Below, in pieces: positions 24,256-34,480 of a stretch of 64,000 bases of DNA. Position 1 is the stretch's first letter, and every line of letters starts with the position of its first letter. A model generated the notes under the pieces. That model was given only the letters and a program-made list of their open reading frames with translations, was not told the origin of the DNA and searched no databases. The stretch is from Cherax quadricarinatus. Its lineage: Eukaryota; Arthropoda; Malacostraca; Decapoda; Parastacidae. The stretch spans positions 8,098,651-8,162,650 of the forward strand of contig NC_091374.1 of NCBI RefSeq assembly GCF_038502225.1. The letters are read 5' to 3'. Made by a program: the position numbers and the translations under genes.

Positions 24256-26091
24256 AGGGGGTAAAGCAGCTGGAACTGATGGGATCATGACAGAAATGTT
24301 AAAAGCAGGGGGGATATAGTGTTGGAGTGGTTGGTACTTTTGTTTAATAAATGTATGAAAGAGGGGAAGGTACCTAGGGATTGGCAGAGAGCATGTATAG
24401 TCCCTTTATATAAAGGGAAAGGGGACAAAAGAGATTGTAAAAATTATAGAGGAATAAGTTTACTGAGTATACCAGGAAAAGTATACGGTAGGGTTATAAT
24501 TGAAAGAATTAGAGGTAAGACAGAATGTAGGATTGCGGATGAGCAAGGAGGCTTCAGAGTGGGTAGGGGATGTGTAGATCAAGTGTTTACATTGAAGCAT
24601 ATATGTGAACAGTATTTAGATAAAGGTAGGGAAGTTTTTATTGCATTTATGGATTTAGAAAAGGCATATGATAGAGTGGATAGAGGAGCAATGTGGCAGA
24701 TGTTGCAAGTATATGGAATAGGTGGTAAGTTACTAAATGCTGTAAAGAGCTTTTATGAGGATAGTGAGGCTCAGGTTAGGGTGTGTAGAAGAGAGGGAGA
24801 ATACTTCCCGGTAAAAGTAGGTCTTAGACAGGGATGTGTAATGTCACCATGGTTGTTTAATATATTTATAGATGGGGTTGTAAAAGAAGTAAATGCTAGG
24901 GTGTTTGGGAGAGGGGTGGGATTAAATTATGGGGAATCAAATTCAAAATGGGAATTGACACAGTTACTTTTTGCTGATGATACTGTGCTTATGGGACATT
25001 CTAAAGAAAAATTGCAAAGGTTAGTGGATGAGTTTGAGAATGTGTGTAAAGGTAGAAAGTTGAAAGTGAACATAGAAAAGAGTAAGGTGATGAGGGTATC
25101 AAATGATTTATAAAAGAAAATTTGGATATCAAATTGGGGAGGAGGAGTATGGAAGAAGTGAATGTTTTCAGATACTTGGGAGTTGACGTGTCAGCGGATG
25201 GATTTATGAAGGATGAGGTTAATCATAGAACTGATGAGGGAAAAAAGGTGAGTGGTGCGTTGAGGTATATGTGGAGTCAAAAAACGTTATCTATGGAGGC
25301 AAAGAAGGGAATGTATGAAAGTATAGTAGTACCAACACTCTTATATGGATGTGAAGCTTGGGTGGTAAATGCAGCAGCGAGGAGACGGTTGGAGGCAGTG
25401 GAGATGTCCTGTCTAAGGGCAATGTGTGGTGTAAATATTATGCAGAAAATTCGGAGTGTGGAAATTAGGAGAAGGTGTGGAGTTAATAAAAGTATTAGTC
25501 AGAGGGCAGAAGAGGGGTTGTTGAGGTGGTTTGGTCATTTAGAGAGAATGGATCAAAGTAGAATGACATGGAAAGCATATAAATCTATAGGGGAAGGAAG
25601 GAGGGGTAGGGGTCGTCCTCAAAAGGGTTGGAAAGAGGGGGTAAAGGAGGTTTTGTGGGCGAGGGGCTTGGATTTCCAGCAAGCGTGCATGAGCGTGTTA
25701 GATAGGAGTGAATGGAGGCGAATGATACTTGGGACCTGACGATCTGTTGGAGTGTGAGCAGGGTAATATTTAGTGAAGGGATTCAGGGAAACCGGTTATG
25801 TTCATATAGTCGGACTTGAGTCCTGGAAATGGGAAGTACAATGCCTGCACTTTAAAGGAGGGGTTTGGGATATTGGCAGTTTGGAGGGATATGTTGTGTA
25901 TCTTTATATGTATATGCTTCTAAGCTGTTGTATTCTGAGCACCTCTACAAAAGCAGTGATAATGTGTGAGTGTGGTGAAAGTGTTGAATGATGATGAAAG
26001 TATTTTCTTTTTGGGGATTTTCTTTCTTTTTTGGGTCACCCTGCCTCGGTGGGAGACAGCCGACTTGTTGAAAAAAAAAAAATATATTATA
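24256..26091 (+). mobile_element. RTE LINE copy A, 5'-truncated, with 3' UTR and poly-A
   Basis: It starts inside the RT domain (GGGTAAAGCAGCTGGAACTG), runs through the stop at 25737-25739 and a 3' UTR of about 340 bp with the diagnostic tail GGGTCACCCTGCCTCGGTGG, and ends in an A-run at 26070-26081 grading into (TA)n. The 3' UTR is near identical to that of copy C (47840-48200), so both are probably young. Confidence 0.9.
24262..25739 (+). pseudogene. RTE reverse transcriptase and C-terminal region
   Basis: Visible RT blocks in order: VPRDWQRACIVPLYKGKGDK, NYRGISLLSIPGKVY, QGGFRVGRGCVDQV, AFMDLEKAYDRVD, LRQGCVMSPWLFNIFID, and the catalytic FADD at about 24974. The C-terminal part follows: RYLGVDVSADGF, PTLLYGCEAWVVNAAARRRL, RWFGHLERM, GRGRPQKGWKEGVKEVL, ending LDRSEWRRM. 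A 2-bp deletion near 25110 (compare 47225) creates a stop and splits the frame at 25113/25122. The start is missing because of 5' truncation. The RTE assignment rests on the lack of RNase H, the endonuclease-RT layout seen in copy C, and the C-terminal block; I did not test it by phylogeny. Confidence 0.9.
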
Positions 26092-26593
26092 TATATATAT
26101 ATACAGTGGACCCCCGCATAGCGATATTAATCCGTGCAAGCGAGCTCATTGTTATGCGAAATTATCGTTATGCGAATGAATTTTCCCCATAAGAAATAAT
26201 GGAAATCAAATTAATCCGTGCAAGACACCCAAAAGTATGAAAAAAAAATTTACCACATGAAATATACATTTTCCTACACACACAGAGAAGGATACATGCA
26301 CAATAGTAGAGTAGTACATGCGCAATATATATTGTGCATGTACTACTCTACTAAATGAAGAATAAATGACACTTACCCTTATTGAAGATGCAGCAATGAC
26401 TGATGAGACACTGTGTCCTGGGAGGCCTTTTCCTCCTGAGTACTGTAGGTCCTGTTTGGCATTTTCTTCCAGAACAGGCCTTATCACACTGTGTATGCCA
26501 CTACGATTCTTAAATCTCTCAAACCAACCTTTGCTGGCTTTAAATTCACCAATACGAGCACTAGTTCCAGGCATTTTTCCCTGTTCACCTGGG

Positions 26594-27583
26594 TTAGTCG
26601 ACTGGTGTGGGTTGCATCCTGGGAGAAAAGATTAAGGACCCCAATGGAAATAAGTTAGACAGTCTTCGATGACACTGACTTTTTTGGGTTATCCTGGGTG
26701 GCAAATCCTCTGGGGTTAATTGTTTCTTGGTATTCTCAATAAGCCACACCAACAACGGTGCTACAGCAGCAGCAGCAGCAGCAGCTGACAGTGCTACAGC
26801 AGCAGCAGCAGCTGACAGTGCTACAGCAGCAGCAGACGATGCTACAGCAGCAGCAGAGGGTACTACAGCAGCAGCAGCAGCTGACGGTGGTACAGCAGCA
26901 GCAGCAGCTGACAGTGCTACAGCAGCAGCAGACGATGCTACAGCAGTAGCAGACGATGCTACAGAAGCAGCAGACGGTACTACAGCAGCAGCAGATGGTA
27001 CTACAGCAGCAGCAGCAGCAGCAGATGGTACTACAGCAGCAGCAGCAGCAGCAGCAGCTGACGGTGGTACAACAGCAGCAGCAGCTGACGATGGTACAAC
27101 AGCAGCAGCAGCAGCTGACAGTGCTACAGCAGCAGCAGACGATGCTACAGCAGCAGCAGACAGTACTACAGCAGCAGCAGACGGTACTACAGCAGCAGCA
27201 GCAGCAGCTGATGGTGGTACAACAGCAGCAGCAGCTGACAGTGCTACAGCAGCAGCAGACGATGCTACAGCAGCAGCAGACGGTACTACAGCAGCAACAA
27301 CAGCTGACGGTGGTACAGCAGCAGCAGCAGCTGACGGTGCTACAGCAGCAGCAGCAGCTGACAGTGCAGCAGCAGCAGCAGCTGATGGTGGTACAGCAGC
27401 AGCAGCAGCTGTACCACCAATAGTAGCAATGATTGATTGGGGTTTATTATACAATCTGGCCAGCTCGGAGACACACACTCCACTTTCATACTTATCAATG
27501 ATCTTTTTCTTCATCTCTATAGTAATTCTCACCCTTATTGCTGTAGGGTTGGCACTAGAAGCTTTCTTGGGGCCCATGGTCAC
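26594..27583 (-). pseudogene. Tigger transposase N-terminus fused to an Ala-rich repeat
   Basis: The first 55 residues are a normal Tigger start with helix-turn-helix (MGPKKASSANPTAIRVRITI, EMKKKIIDKYESGVCVSELA, RLYNKPQSIIATIG). The frame then continues unbroken through about 220 residues of alanine with Val, Pro and Ser interruptions encoded by the minisatellite, and re-enters transposase-like sequence (LLVWLIENTKKQLTPEDLPP). It stops before any catalytic residue. Further decayed C-terminal pieces (SQQRLV, then QTGP) lie downstream to about 26380. Repeat units that are multiples of three keep the frame open. There is no DDE core, so it is not a transposase. Confidence 0.85.
26758..27420. repeat. 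CAG-rich minisatellite
   Basis: Imperfect units of the kind GCTACAGCAGCAGCAG with GACGATGCT, GACAGTGCT or GACGGTGGT spacers. It reads as Ala-rich, Gln-rich or Val-rich depending on frame and strand. The long ORFs on both strands over this interval are consequences of its composition. Confidence 0.95.
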
Positions 27584-27855
27584 TTATTTTGCAGATAAAA
27601 TCACCAAAAACACTGTAATAATACGAAATGTTCCGATTGTATGCTTGGATGTTACCGCGGAGGCTGGCTGGTAAACAATGCCACCGGCGGAACATGTGAG
27701 CGTGGCTCAGGCCGCACATAGACGCGTCTCGGACGAACAGCGTTGAGCGGGTTTTTTAGCGGTATGCGAGGCAAAATCTTAGCGAAAAAATGTAGCGGTA
27801 TGCAGATTTAACGTTATGTAAGGCCAACGGTATGCGGGGGTCCACTGTATATATA

Positions 27856-28480
27856 TATGTATATATATATGTATGTACACATAAATATATTTCAACACAT
27901 GTGCTGTCTCCCACCGTGGCGAGGTGATCCAAAAAGAAAGAAAAAACTTTCGTCATCATTCAACACTTTCACCATCATTCATACATAATCACTGTCTCTG
28001 CAGAGGCACTGAGATACGACAGTTCAGACGTCCCTCCAAACTGCCAATATCCCAATCCCCTCCTTTATAGTGAGGGCATTGTACTTCCCTATTTCCAGGA
28101 CTCAAGTCTGGCTAACTGGGTTCCCTGAATCCCTTCACAAAATGTTACCCTGCTCACACTCCAACAGCTCGTCAGGTCCCAAAAACCATTTGTCTCCATT
28201 CACTCCTATCTAACATGCTCAAGCATGCCTACTGCATGTCCAAGCACACTGGAGGAAGGGAGTATGGAAGAAGTTAATGTTTTCAGTTTGGAAGGTGACT
28301 TGTCAGCAGATGGGTTTATGAAGGATGAGGTTAACAATAGAATTGATGAACAAAAAAGGATGAGTGGTGTGTTAAGGTATCTGTGGAGACAAAAAGAGCG
28401 TTATCCATGGAGGCAAAGAAGGGAATGTAAGAGAGTACACTGGTACCAACACTCTTATATGGGTGTGAACCACACCAGAC
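27856..28480 (-). mobile_element. RTE LINE 3' end (minus) with inverted 5' piece (plus)
   Basis: 27880-28255 in reverse is the RTE 3' UTR (GGTGGGAGACAGCACATGTG tail, the GGGATTCAGGGAACCC block, up to GTTAGATAGGAGTGAATGG). At about 28256 orientation flips: 28258-28480 on the plus strand encodes RTE C-terminal text (SMEEVNVF, DLSADGFMKDEVNNRIDE, RMSGVLRYLW) from a more 5' part of the element. This matches a second twin-priming inversion. Diverged relative to copies A and C. Confidence 0.8.
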
Positions 28481-28565
28481 ATTTAAGGCAATGACATGAA
28501 CAAATTATCACTAGATGAAAGAGTAAAATAATATAAAAAATTCAATAATATTTAACATTTGAAGG

Positions 28566-29850
28566 TAGCCAAGGGTCTACTGGTAATTCCCCTTATGCCT
28601 GGTGGGAGGCTGCTGAACAGTCTTCGAACCCGGAGACTTATTGCTGCTGCACATGCAAGGTAAATAATCGTAACAGATATGCACATGGCCAAGAAAATAG
28701 ATCATGTTGGGCAATCTTTTTTCTGCTCTGTGTAGAGTTGATAAAGCTCTAAACAGAGCAAAATGTTATCCCAGCAAAAAGCTTATTCACAAGGCTTCTT
28801 TTCTGAGTATACACTGACTTTCCATACTTTCCTATTGTTTAGGCCTATCAGCTACACTACTTTTCACTGGGGGTATGTTGCATCACTTGCCAAGTCTTTG
28901 GCTTTTGTAGGGAGTGATTTGTATGTGCATATTTGGGACCAGTCCCTGTCTAGGAGTTTTCAGGTGCAGATTATGATGTATATCTCTCCCCTACACTCAA
29001 GTGAGTATAAGTCGAGTAATTCTTACATGTGCAGTAAAGGTTCTCTGTACATTCTCTAGATATGCAATTTCACCTGCCTTGGAGTTCAGTGAAGCTGGTG
29101 TGCAGCTCCCAGGGGTTGGCATCCAGCTCCCAGGGGCTAGCATCCAGCTCCCAGGGGCAGGCATCCAGTTCCCAGGGGCCGGCGTCCAGCTCCCTGGGGC
29201 CGGCGTCTAGCTCCCAGGGGCTGGCATCCAGCTCCTAGGGGCCTGGGTCCAGTTCCCAGGGGCTGGCATCCAGCTCCCAGGGGCCAACATCCAGCTCCCA
29301 GGGGCCAACATCCAGCTCCCTGGGACCAGTGTCCAGCTCCCAGTGGCAGGCATCCAGCTCCCTGGGGCCAGCATCCAGCTCCCTGGGGCCAGTGTCCAGC
29401 TCCCAGGGGCTGGCATCCAGCTCCCAGGGGCTGGCATCCGGCTCCCAGGGGTCGGTGTCCAGCTCCCTTTGGCTGGCATCATCTCCCTGAGGCTGGCATC
29501 CAGCTCACTGGAGCAGACAGGCTCATAAATAACTAAGATAAAGCCCCACAACAACTCATCCTGCCATACAACCATCGGCATTTTACTGTGACTCGAATGA
29601 ATCACAGCCCAACTGGTTAGGTACTGACTTTAGGTGCCTGCCCAGCTCCCAGACAGCCAGGGGTCTATTAGTAATCCCCCTTATGTATGCTGGAAGGCAG
29701 ATGAACAGTCTTGGGCTCCTCAAACTTACTGTGTTGTCTCTTAGTGTACTTGTGGACCCCCTGCTTTTCATTGGGGGAATGTTGCACCACCTGCCAAGTG
29801 ATTTTTGCATGCAAATTTGGTAATTTTCTCGCCTGCTTTCCAGGGAATAC
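28566..29850. repeat. Unclassified dispersed repeat, two diverged pieces around a minisatellite
   Basis: The phrases AAGGGTCTACTGGTAATTCC (28572) and AGGGGTCTATTAGTAATCCC (about 29658), each followed by a CCTTATG and TGAACAGTCTT context, mark two copies. CACTGGGGGTATGTTGCATC (about 28866) and CATTGGGGGAATGTTGCACC (about 29769) are a second shared block. The minisatellite at 29085-29515 lies between them. The family is unknown. Confidence 0.55.
29085..29515. repeat. 21-bp minisatellite (about 20 copies)
   Basis: The unit is approximately CAGCTCCCAGGGGCTGGCATC. The array is open on both strands, reading GAGIQLP-type heptapeptides forward and MPAPGSW-type heptapeptides in reverse. No start, promoter or flanking coding sequence supports a protein. 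Confidence 0.95.
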
Positions 29851-30270
29851 AAATCAAGGAACTATATAAGTAACTTTTCAACAGTTATGGCCAGTGGCAA
29901 GTTAACCAAGTTGTCAGGTGAATTAATCAAAGGGCCAGAACAAAGCTCTCTTAAGCCAGATCAAGAGCTATTTAGTTTTATATGCATGAAAAATTACATA
30001 GGAAAAGAGCAAAGCTCATGAAACAACTTTGTTTGGATGAAATATTTAAAAAGATAGCAAAGAACAATGTCATAGTAGTGAGCCTACATCTATAAATGAT
30101 GTGGCTTTAACTTCAAGTATGCCATATTTCATCCCTGCAATATCACAGATCTATTGTGAAAGAGTCAACTATGAAACAAACAGTAATCCTGACAACCCTC
30201 AACTGTAGTGATTACCTCTACAGTTCCATTAAAACTGTAAAATTTACTACTTTGGGAGAGGTAATATTGC
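29851..30270. other. Non-coding DNA, nothing recognised
   Basis: AT-rich sequence without ORF, terminal repeat or retroelement signature. Confidence 0.5.
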
Positions 30271-30396
30271 AACTGTCTTTGTAAGTACAGTAATTAATAA
30301 ACCTGTCTTTGTAAGTACAGTAATCAATAAACCTGTCTTGGTAAGTACAGTAATTAATAAACCTGTCTTTGTAAGTACAGTAATTAATAAACCTGT
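30271..30396. repeat. 30-bp tandem repeat, about 4 copies
   Basis: The unit contains CTGTCTTTGTAAGTACAGTA followed by ATTAATAAAC. Four copies differ at single positions. The sequence includes GTAAGTACAG, a donor-like string, by chance. Confidence 0.95.
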
Positions 30397-30672
30397 TTCA
30401 TTTATACTATTACTTAAGTTTCCTGTAGACCAGTGTGGCTACATTGTTGAATTATTATAATGTTACCTCCGTTGGTCTGGCCTAAGAAGAAAGGGTGCTG
30501 GAAAATTGGTGTTGTACCTGTATATACTTCTGTGATGCACAGCAGCACTGCATCAGTCAAGTTACAGTACAGTGACCTCTGTCATTAACAGACTAATAGG
30601 GAAAGGGAGTATACAATAATGCCAATTGTCTAACACTTCCAAATTATGAAATTATTTTTCCATGTGGAAATG

Positions 30673-31168
30673 AGGAGGTGTAAAGATACTAAAAGTATTA
30701 TTCAGAGGGCTGAGGAGGGGTTGAGGTGGTCTGGTTATTCAGAGAGGATGTAGCACAGTAGGATGACTTGGAGAGTGTATAAATCTGTAGTGGAGGGACG
30801 GAGGGGTTGTCCTAGGAAAGGATGGAGCAATGGGGAGGTAAAAGAGGCAGGCATGTGTGAGCATGTTGGATAGGAGTGGGGACAAATGGTTATTGGGACC
30901 TGACAAGCTGTTGGAGTGTAAGCAGGGTAATATTTTGTTAAGGGATTCAGGGAAATCGGTGAACCAGTCTTGAGTCCTGGAAGTGGGAAGTACAATGCCT
31001 TCACTTTAAAGGAGGGGTTGGGATACTTGCTGTTTTGAGTCACATCTAAACTGTTGTATCTGCACGCCTCTGCAAAGGCAGTGATAGTGTGAATGATCGT
31101 GAAAGTGTTTCTTTTTTTTGGGTCATTTTGCCTCAGTGGGAGACAGCCAGCATGTAAAAAAAAAAATT
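30673..31168 (+). mobile_element. RTE LINE 3' fragment
   Basis: It begins in the RTE C-terminus (SIIQRAEEG-like, RWSGYSERM, GRGCPRKGW in mixed frames), passes the TGGGACCTGACAAGCTGTTGG stop region, and ends with the family tail TTGCCTCAGTGGGAGACAGC and an A-run. Several indels make it non-coding. Confidence 0.85.
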
Positions 31169-31846
31169 TCATGATCACACAGTTGTTTTCTCAACTAACA
31201 GACTTCGTTCAGTGAAGCAGAAGGCAACCGTACTCTAAGAATACAGGTAAATTAATCTGTAGTACTATAAAACAGTATAGTGTAGTAATTTTATAGTACT
31301 GTATGTAATTTACAGTACATAATTTTACTTACTGTTTCATAGTGGAGAGATGAGGTGTAAACTGCTGTGATCAACAGTCTAGCTGTAAAGCTCCAATGGT
31401 ATCTACACTAAACTTTAGAGCATAGGCTGTAAGTTTGTCTTGCTTCTACAAATATCAGACACTGTTTATTTCTTGACACCATATTCCTCACATGCCACTG
31501 AGACATTAGACTCAATCTTTTTTATTAGTTTAAGTTTCTGTTTAACAATGAGAACCACACATTTCCTCTTAGCATATATATTAGTGTTAACACTTCAGGT
31601 TTGAACCTATCAACTCCAACAAGGGAGACGCATGTATGCGTACCTGGCAATATGTCGGGTACACATCACTTCCTTCAGAAGCCACTGTTAATTGCGCCTA
31701 AATTCAGGAAAAATTAGAGACTGAATGAAAAGTGTATGAGTAAGTGAGCACAAACAATAAACCAATGCGACTGACCTACAGCTCAGGGAATAGTGAAAAC
31801 TGACAGATCCTGGATGTGGCCACTCTGGCCCATACTGGACGAATGT
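31169..31846. other. Non-coding DNA, nothing recognised
   Basis: Single-copy-looking sequence. No gene or repeat structure was seen apart from short duplicated TATAGTACTGTA-like text at 31270-31320. Confidence 0.5.
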
Positions 31847-31859
31847 CAAGAGTCATTGA

Positions 31860-32206
31860 AATAATGTTGGTAGAATTACCGACAATATGTAAAGTAAAAG
31901 GACACAAGTGCAACTAATGTGACATTTTATTGTGGCAACGTTTCGCTCTACTAGTGGTAGTAGTAGTAGTAGTAATAAGTTGTAATAGTAGTAGTAATAC
32001 AATACAGTAGTAATACAATATATTTTATTACTACTACTATTACAACTTACATTACTACTACTACCACTAGTACTGCACCTCACTCTAAGCCTATATATAC
32101 CCTCTGTGTCCATGTATTGCTTGTAACAGCTTGATAAAGCTCCTGGAGAGCGAAAAGTTGCCACAATAAAATGTCACATTAGTTGCACTTGTGTCCTTTT
32201 ACTTTA
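31860..32206. mobile_element. Fold-back element 2 with 13-bp target duplication
   Basis: It is flanked by the direct repeat CAAGAGTCATTGA (31847-31859 and 32207-32219). Outer arms 31889-31949 and 32148-32206 are near-perfect reverse complements (GTAAAGTAAAAGGACACAAG onward). Inner arms of GTAGTAGTAG type (31948-32015 and 32030-32080) form a second inverted repeat. The right arm reads TTGATAA (32131-32137), A, GCTC, CTGGA, GAGC, GAAA (32152-32155), then ACAATAAA (32163-32170). A 13-bp duplication fits target-primed insertion of an RNA copy better than cut-and-paste transposition. No ORF. Confidence 0.85.
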
Positions 32207-32219
32207 CAAGAGTCATTGA

Positions 32220-33231
32220 GCTTGGGCCAATACTTTAGAAAATAACTGGACACTATTGCTATGGACAAAATCAGGAATACAGATTTCTGTTCATTTTATC
32301 TGATATTTCTGTTTGTCTGACCAATTCTCTTTTTTACCAAAATTGTTGAAATCTGTTAAGGAGAGATTATACTGTAGCTTGCTTCTTTCTTTATGTTAAG
32401 TTACTGAATATGTAAACTAACTTTAGAACAAAGAAAAATGACCTAAATTACAAAACATATAAAATCCTAAAATTCAAACATGCAAACATACAAATAATGC
32501 AAGAATAACTTAAAAAAAAATACAGAAACCCATAATATTAAATGAAAGGCTGTTTCTGTAAAAGACCATGAAAATATATTACTACACTAAATTCATGCCA
32601 CAATGAAAAAATCAACAACAGAAAACAGAACAAATATAATTTTTGTTTTTAAGGGTTTTCACAATGTAACATAACAAGCAGACTGGAAAGTAAATATTAC
32701 AGAGAAATATATACAAGTAAAATTTCATATGCAATATTTTGAGTGCATTTGGAAACTACAGGCAGGTGTTGGAGCTTCATATAACATCAGTTTAGAAACG
32801 ATCATGTCCCATAAATGCTAAATTCATTTCGCTTTTTATAGTTTCTTGACAGTTTAAGAGAACTGAGTATCATAACATTAATATTAAATGACGGTGGGAG
32901 ACAGCCAACGTGCTAAAAAAAATTATTCTATAACACTTATCCCAAAGTTATGACCTAAAATTAATAAAAATGGAACACACAAGCATGCGTACATACACAT
33001 GAAAATTAGGCTCTGGTAAAATATTAAATTTTAAAACCGACTTTTATAATTTTGTAAATAAAACAGTACACTACATTCTACTGTATTATACCCTTCTATA
33101 CAATACTATACTTAAATCAACATTAATTTCAAGTGAAGAGGGTGAACCATAGTCCTATATTCTTAAAGTAATATACCACTTCCTCAGACACAACTTTTTA
33201 TTTTTTTACACCTATTTTATTTTTTTACATC
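32220..33231. other. AT-rich non-coding DNA
   Basis: No gene seen. A short RTE tail remnant (GGTGGGAGACAGCCAACGTG plus A-run) lies at about 32893-32921. Confidence 0.5.
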
Positions 33232-33366
33232 GGTTTTATTTTTGACAATAAGGAGGGGTGTAGATATCTGCAGTTTTAAACTGCAGCATCAACATGCCTC
33301 TGGCAAGACAGTGATGGTGAAAGTGCTGCTTTTTTTTCTAGGGCCACTCTGGCTGGTTTGTTTATA
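33232..33366 (+). mobile_element. RTE LINE 3' tail fragment (subfamily B)
   Basis: GGAGGGGTGTAGATATCTGC, TCTGGCAAGACAGTGATGG and a diverged GGGCCACTCTGGCTGG match, in reverse, the 3' UTR of the RTE copy at 57012-57180 better than that of copies A and C. Confidence 0.7.
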
Positions 33367-33748
33367 AAAATAGTAATGTGGATCTGTCAGACATTATTAG
33401 GAAGAATTTATAAAAACTAGACAGTATGGCTGAAGACAATAACTGAAATCCTGTTTCTCATAATAGGTGAATAAAGCTAGGAAAAACTGTATTAAAATTA
33501 TGGCTAGAATTAGCCAAAACAGCATAAGCTAAGTTGATATGCAGCAAGGAAATTAGAAAGGAAACAATACTTAATAGAAGGAACAGTCACAGGAAGCATT
33601 TAACCTTTGTGAAGCAATCACTTTCATTCTAAAATCTGCAGAGAACACTTCTCGAAAGTGGTCAGGGACTAAATAGGCCACATTAATTAGAACCTAAATG
33701 ATAGATAAGTGGATAAAATAGTGGACACAGTAATGAGCTGATACACTG

Positions 33749-34020
33749 CAGATGCTCCTTATTTAACGATGGTTTGACTTATGATATTTCGGCTTTATGA
33801 TGGTGCGATAGCGATGTACATTGTACTGTACATTTATTGATAGGATAAACTTGTATTCGTTTATCTGCTTTTCAATACTGACGTTTAGTTACATAATTAT
33901 TTTACTTATTCAGTGACAGTAGTTATTTATTTATCATCGTATTTGTATTTGACTCATGTCATTTTCAACTTACTATGGGTTCTTCGGAACGTAACCCCAT
34001 CACAAGTCGAGGAGTACCTG
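33749..34020. mobile_element. Small MITE, same family as 3954-4263
   Basis: The right end read inward is CAGGTACTCCTCGACTTGTG. The left end CAGATGCTCCTTATTTAACG is diverged. The interior is the reverse complement of the first copy (TTGACTTATGATATTTCGGC, AAATAAATAACTACTGTCAC read in reverse). The TA duplication is damaged on the left. Non-coding. Confidence 0.75.
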
Positions 34021-34480
34021 AATTATTATGTTATGAAGGATGTACCTGGAACACTTCAACATTGGTTGCACTGTTTGAATGTCCTAGTGGATGCCAGACT
34101 GGATTTATGTTTATAACTACTAACACCCATTCCCCTGTACCCTCATCTCGATGCTGTCATCCCATTTTCTTTACAAGGATACTGCTGTCCCTGAGATAAA
34201 GGTTCTGCTGCAGGTGAACTACTATTGCAAAGGTCAACAGTGTGATTAGTATGTGTTTCACTTATTTAAATAAACAGAAATTGCTAGGATGATTGGAGAA
34301 GCTGCATTAAATAAGTTCATTAAATTCCCTGTTAGGAACAAAACAGTATCTATGCTATCTTATTTTTATGATGGTAAAATGGACAAGGTTATGTGAAAGC
34401 AACAATGATGGCTCATCTAAAGTAATATTTGAATGTTAAAGGTCTGTTTGATTTGCTGTCTGGTTGGTATTAATAAAAAT

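Larger units (their letters stand above)
26104..27847 (-). mobile_element. Tigger-like transposon with CAG-type minisatellite
   Basis: The ends CAGTGGACCCCCGCATAGCG and, inverted, CAGTGGACCCCCGCATACCG are flanked by TA. It inserted into a (TA)n tract between two tail-to-tail RTE copies. It carries the N-terminal part of a transposase on the minus strand, interrupted by a 660-bp tandem repeat. Confidence 0.9.

Noticed and set aside
26727..27674. Plus-strand 315-residue Ala/Thr-rich frame and poly-Gln frames as host genes
   Set aside because: They are composition artefacts of the CAG-type minisatellite inside a Tigger element whose transposase runs on the minus strand.
33913..34199. Two overlapping plus-strand frames as a small gene
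   Set aside because: They lie in and beside a TIR-bounded MITE (33749-34020) and show no domain or splice support.
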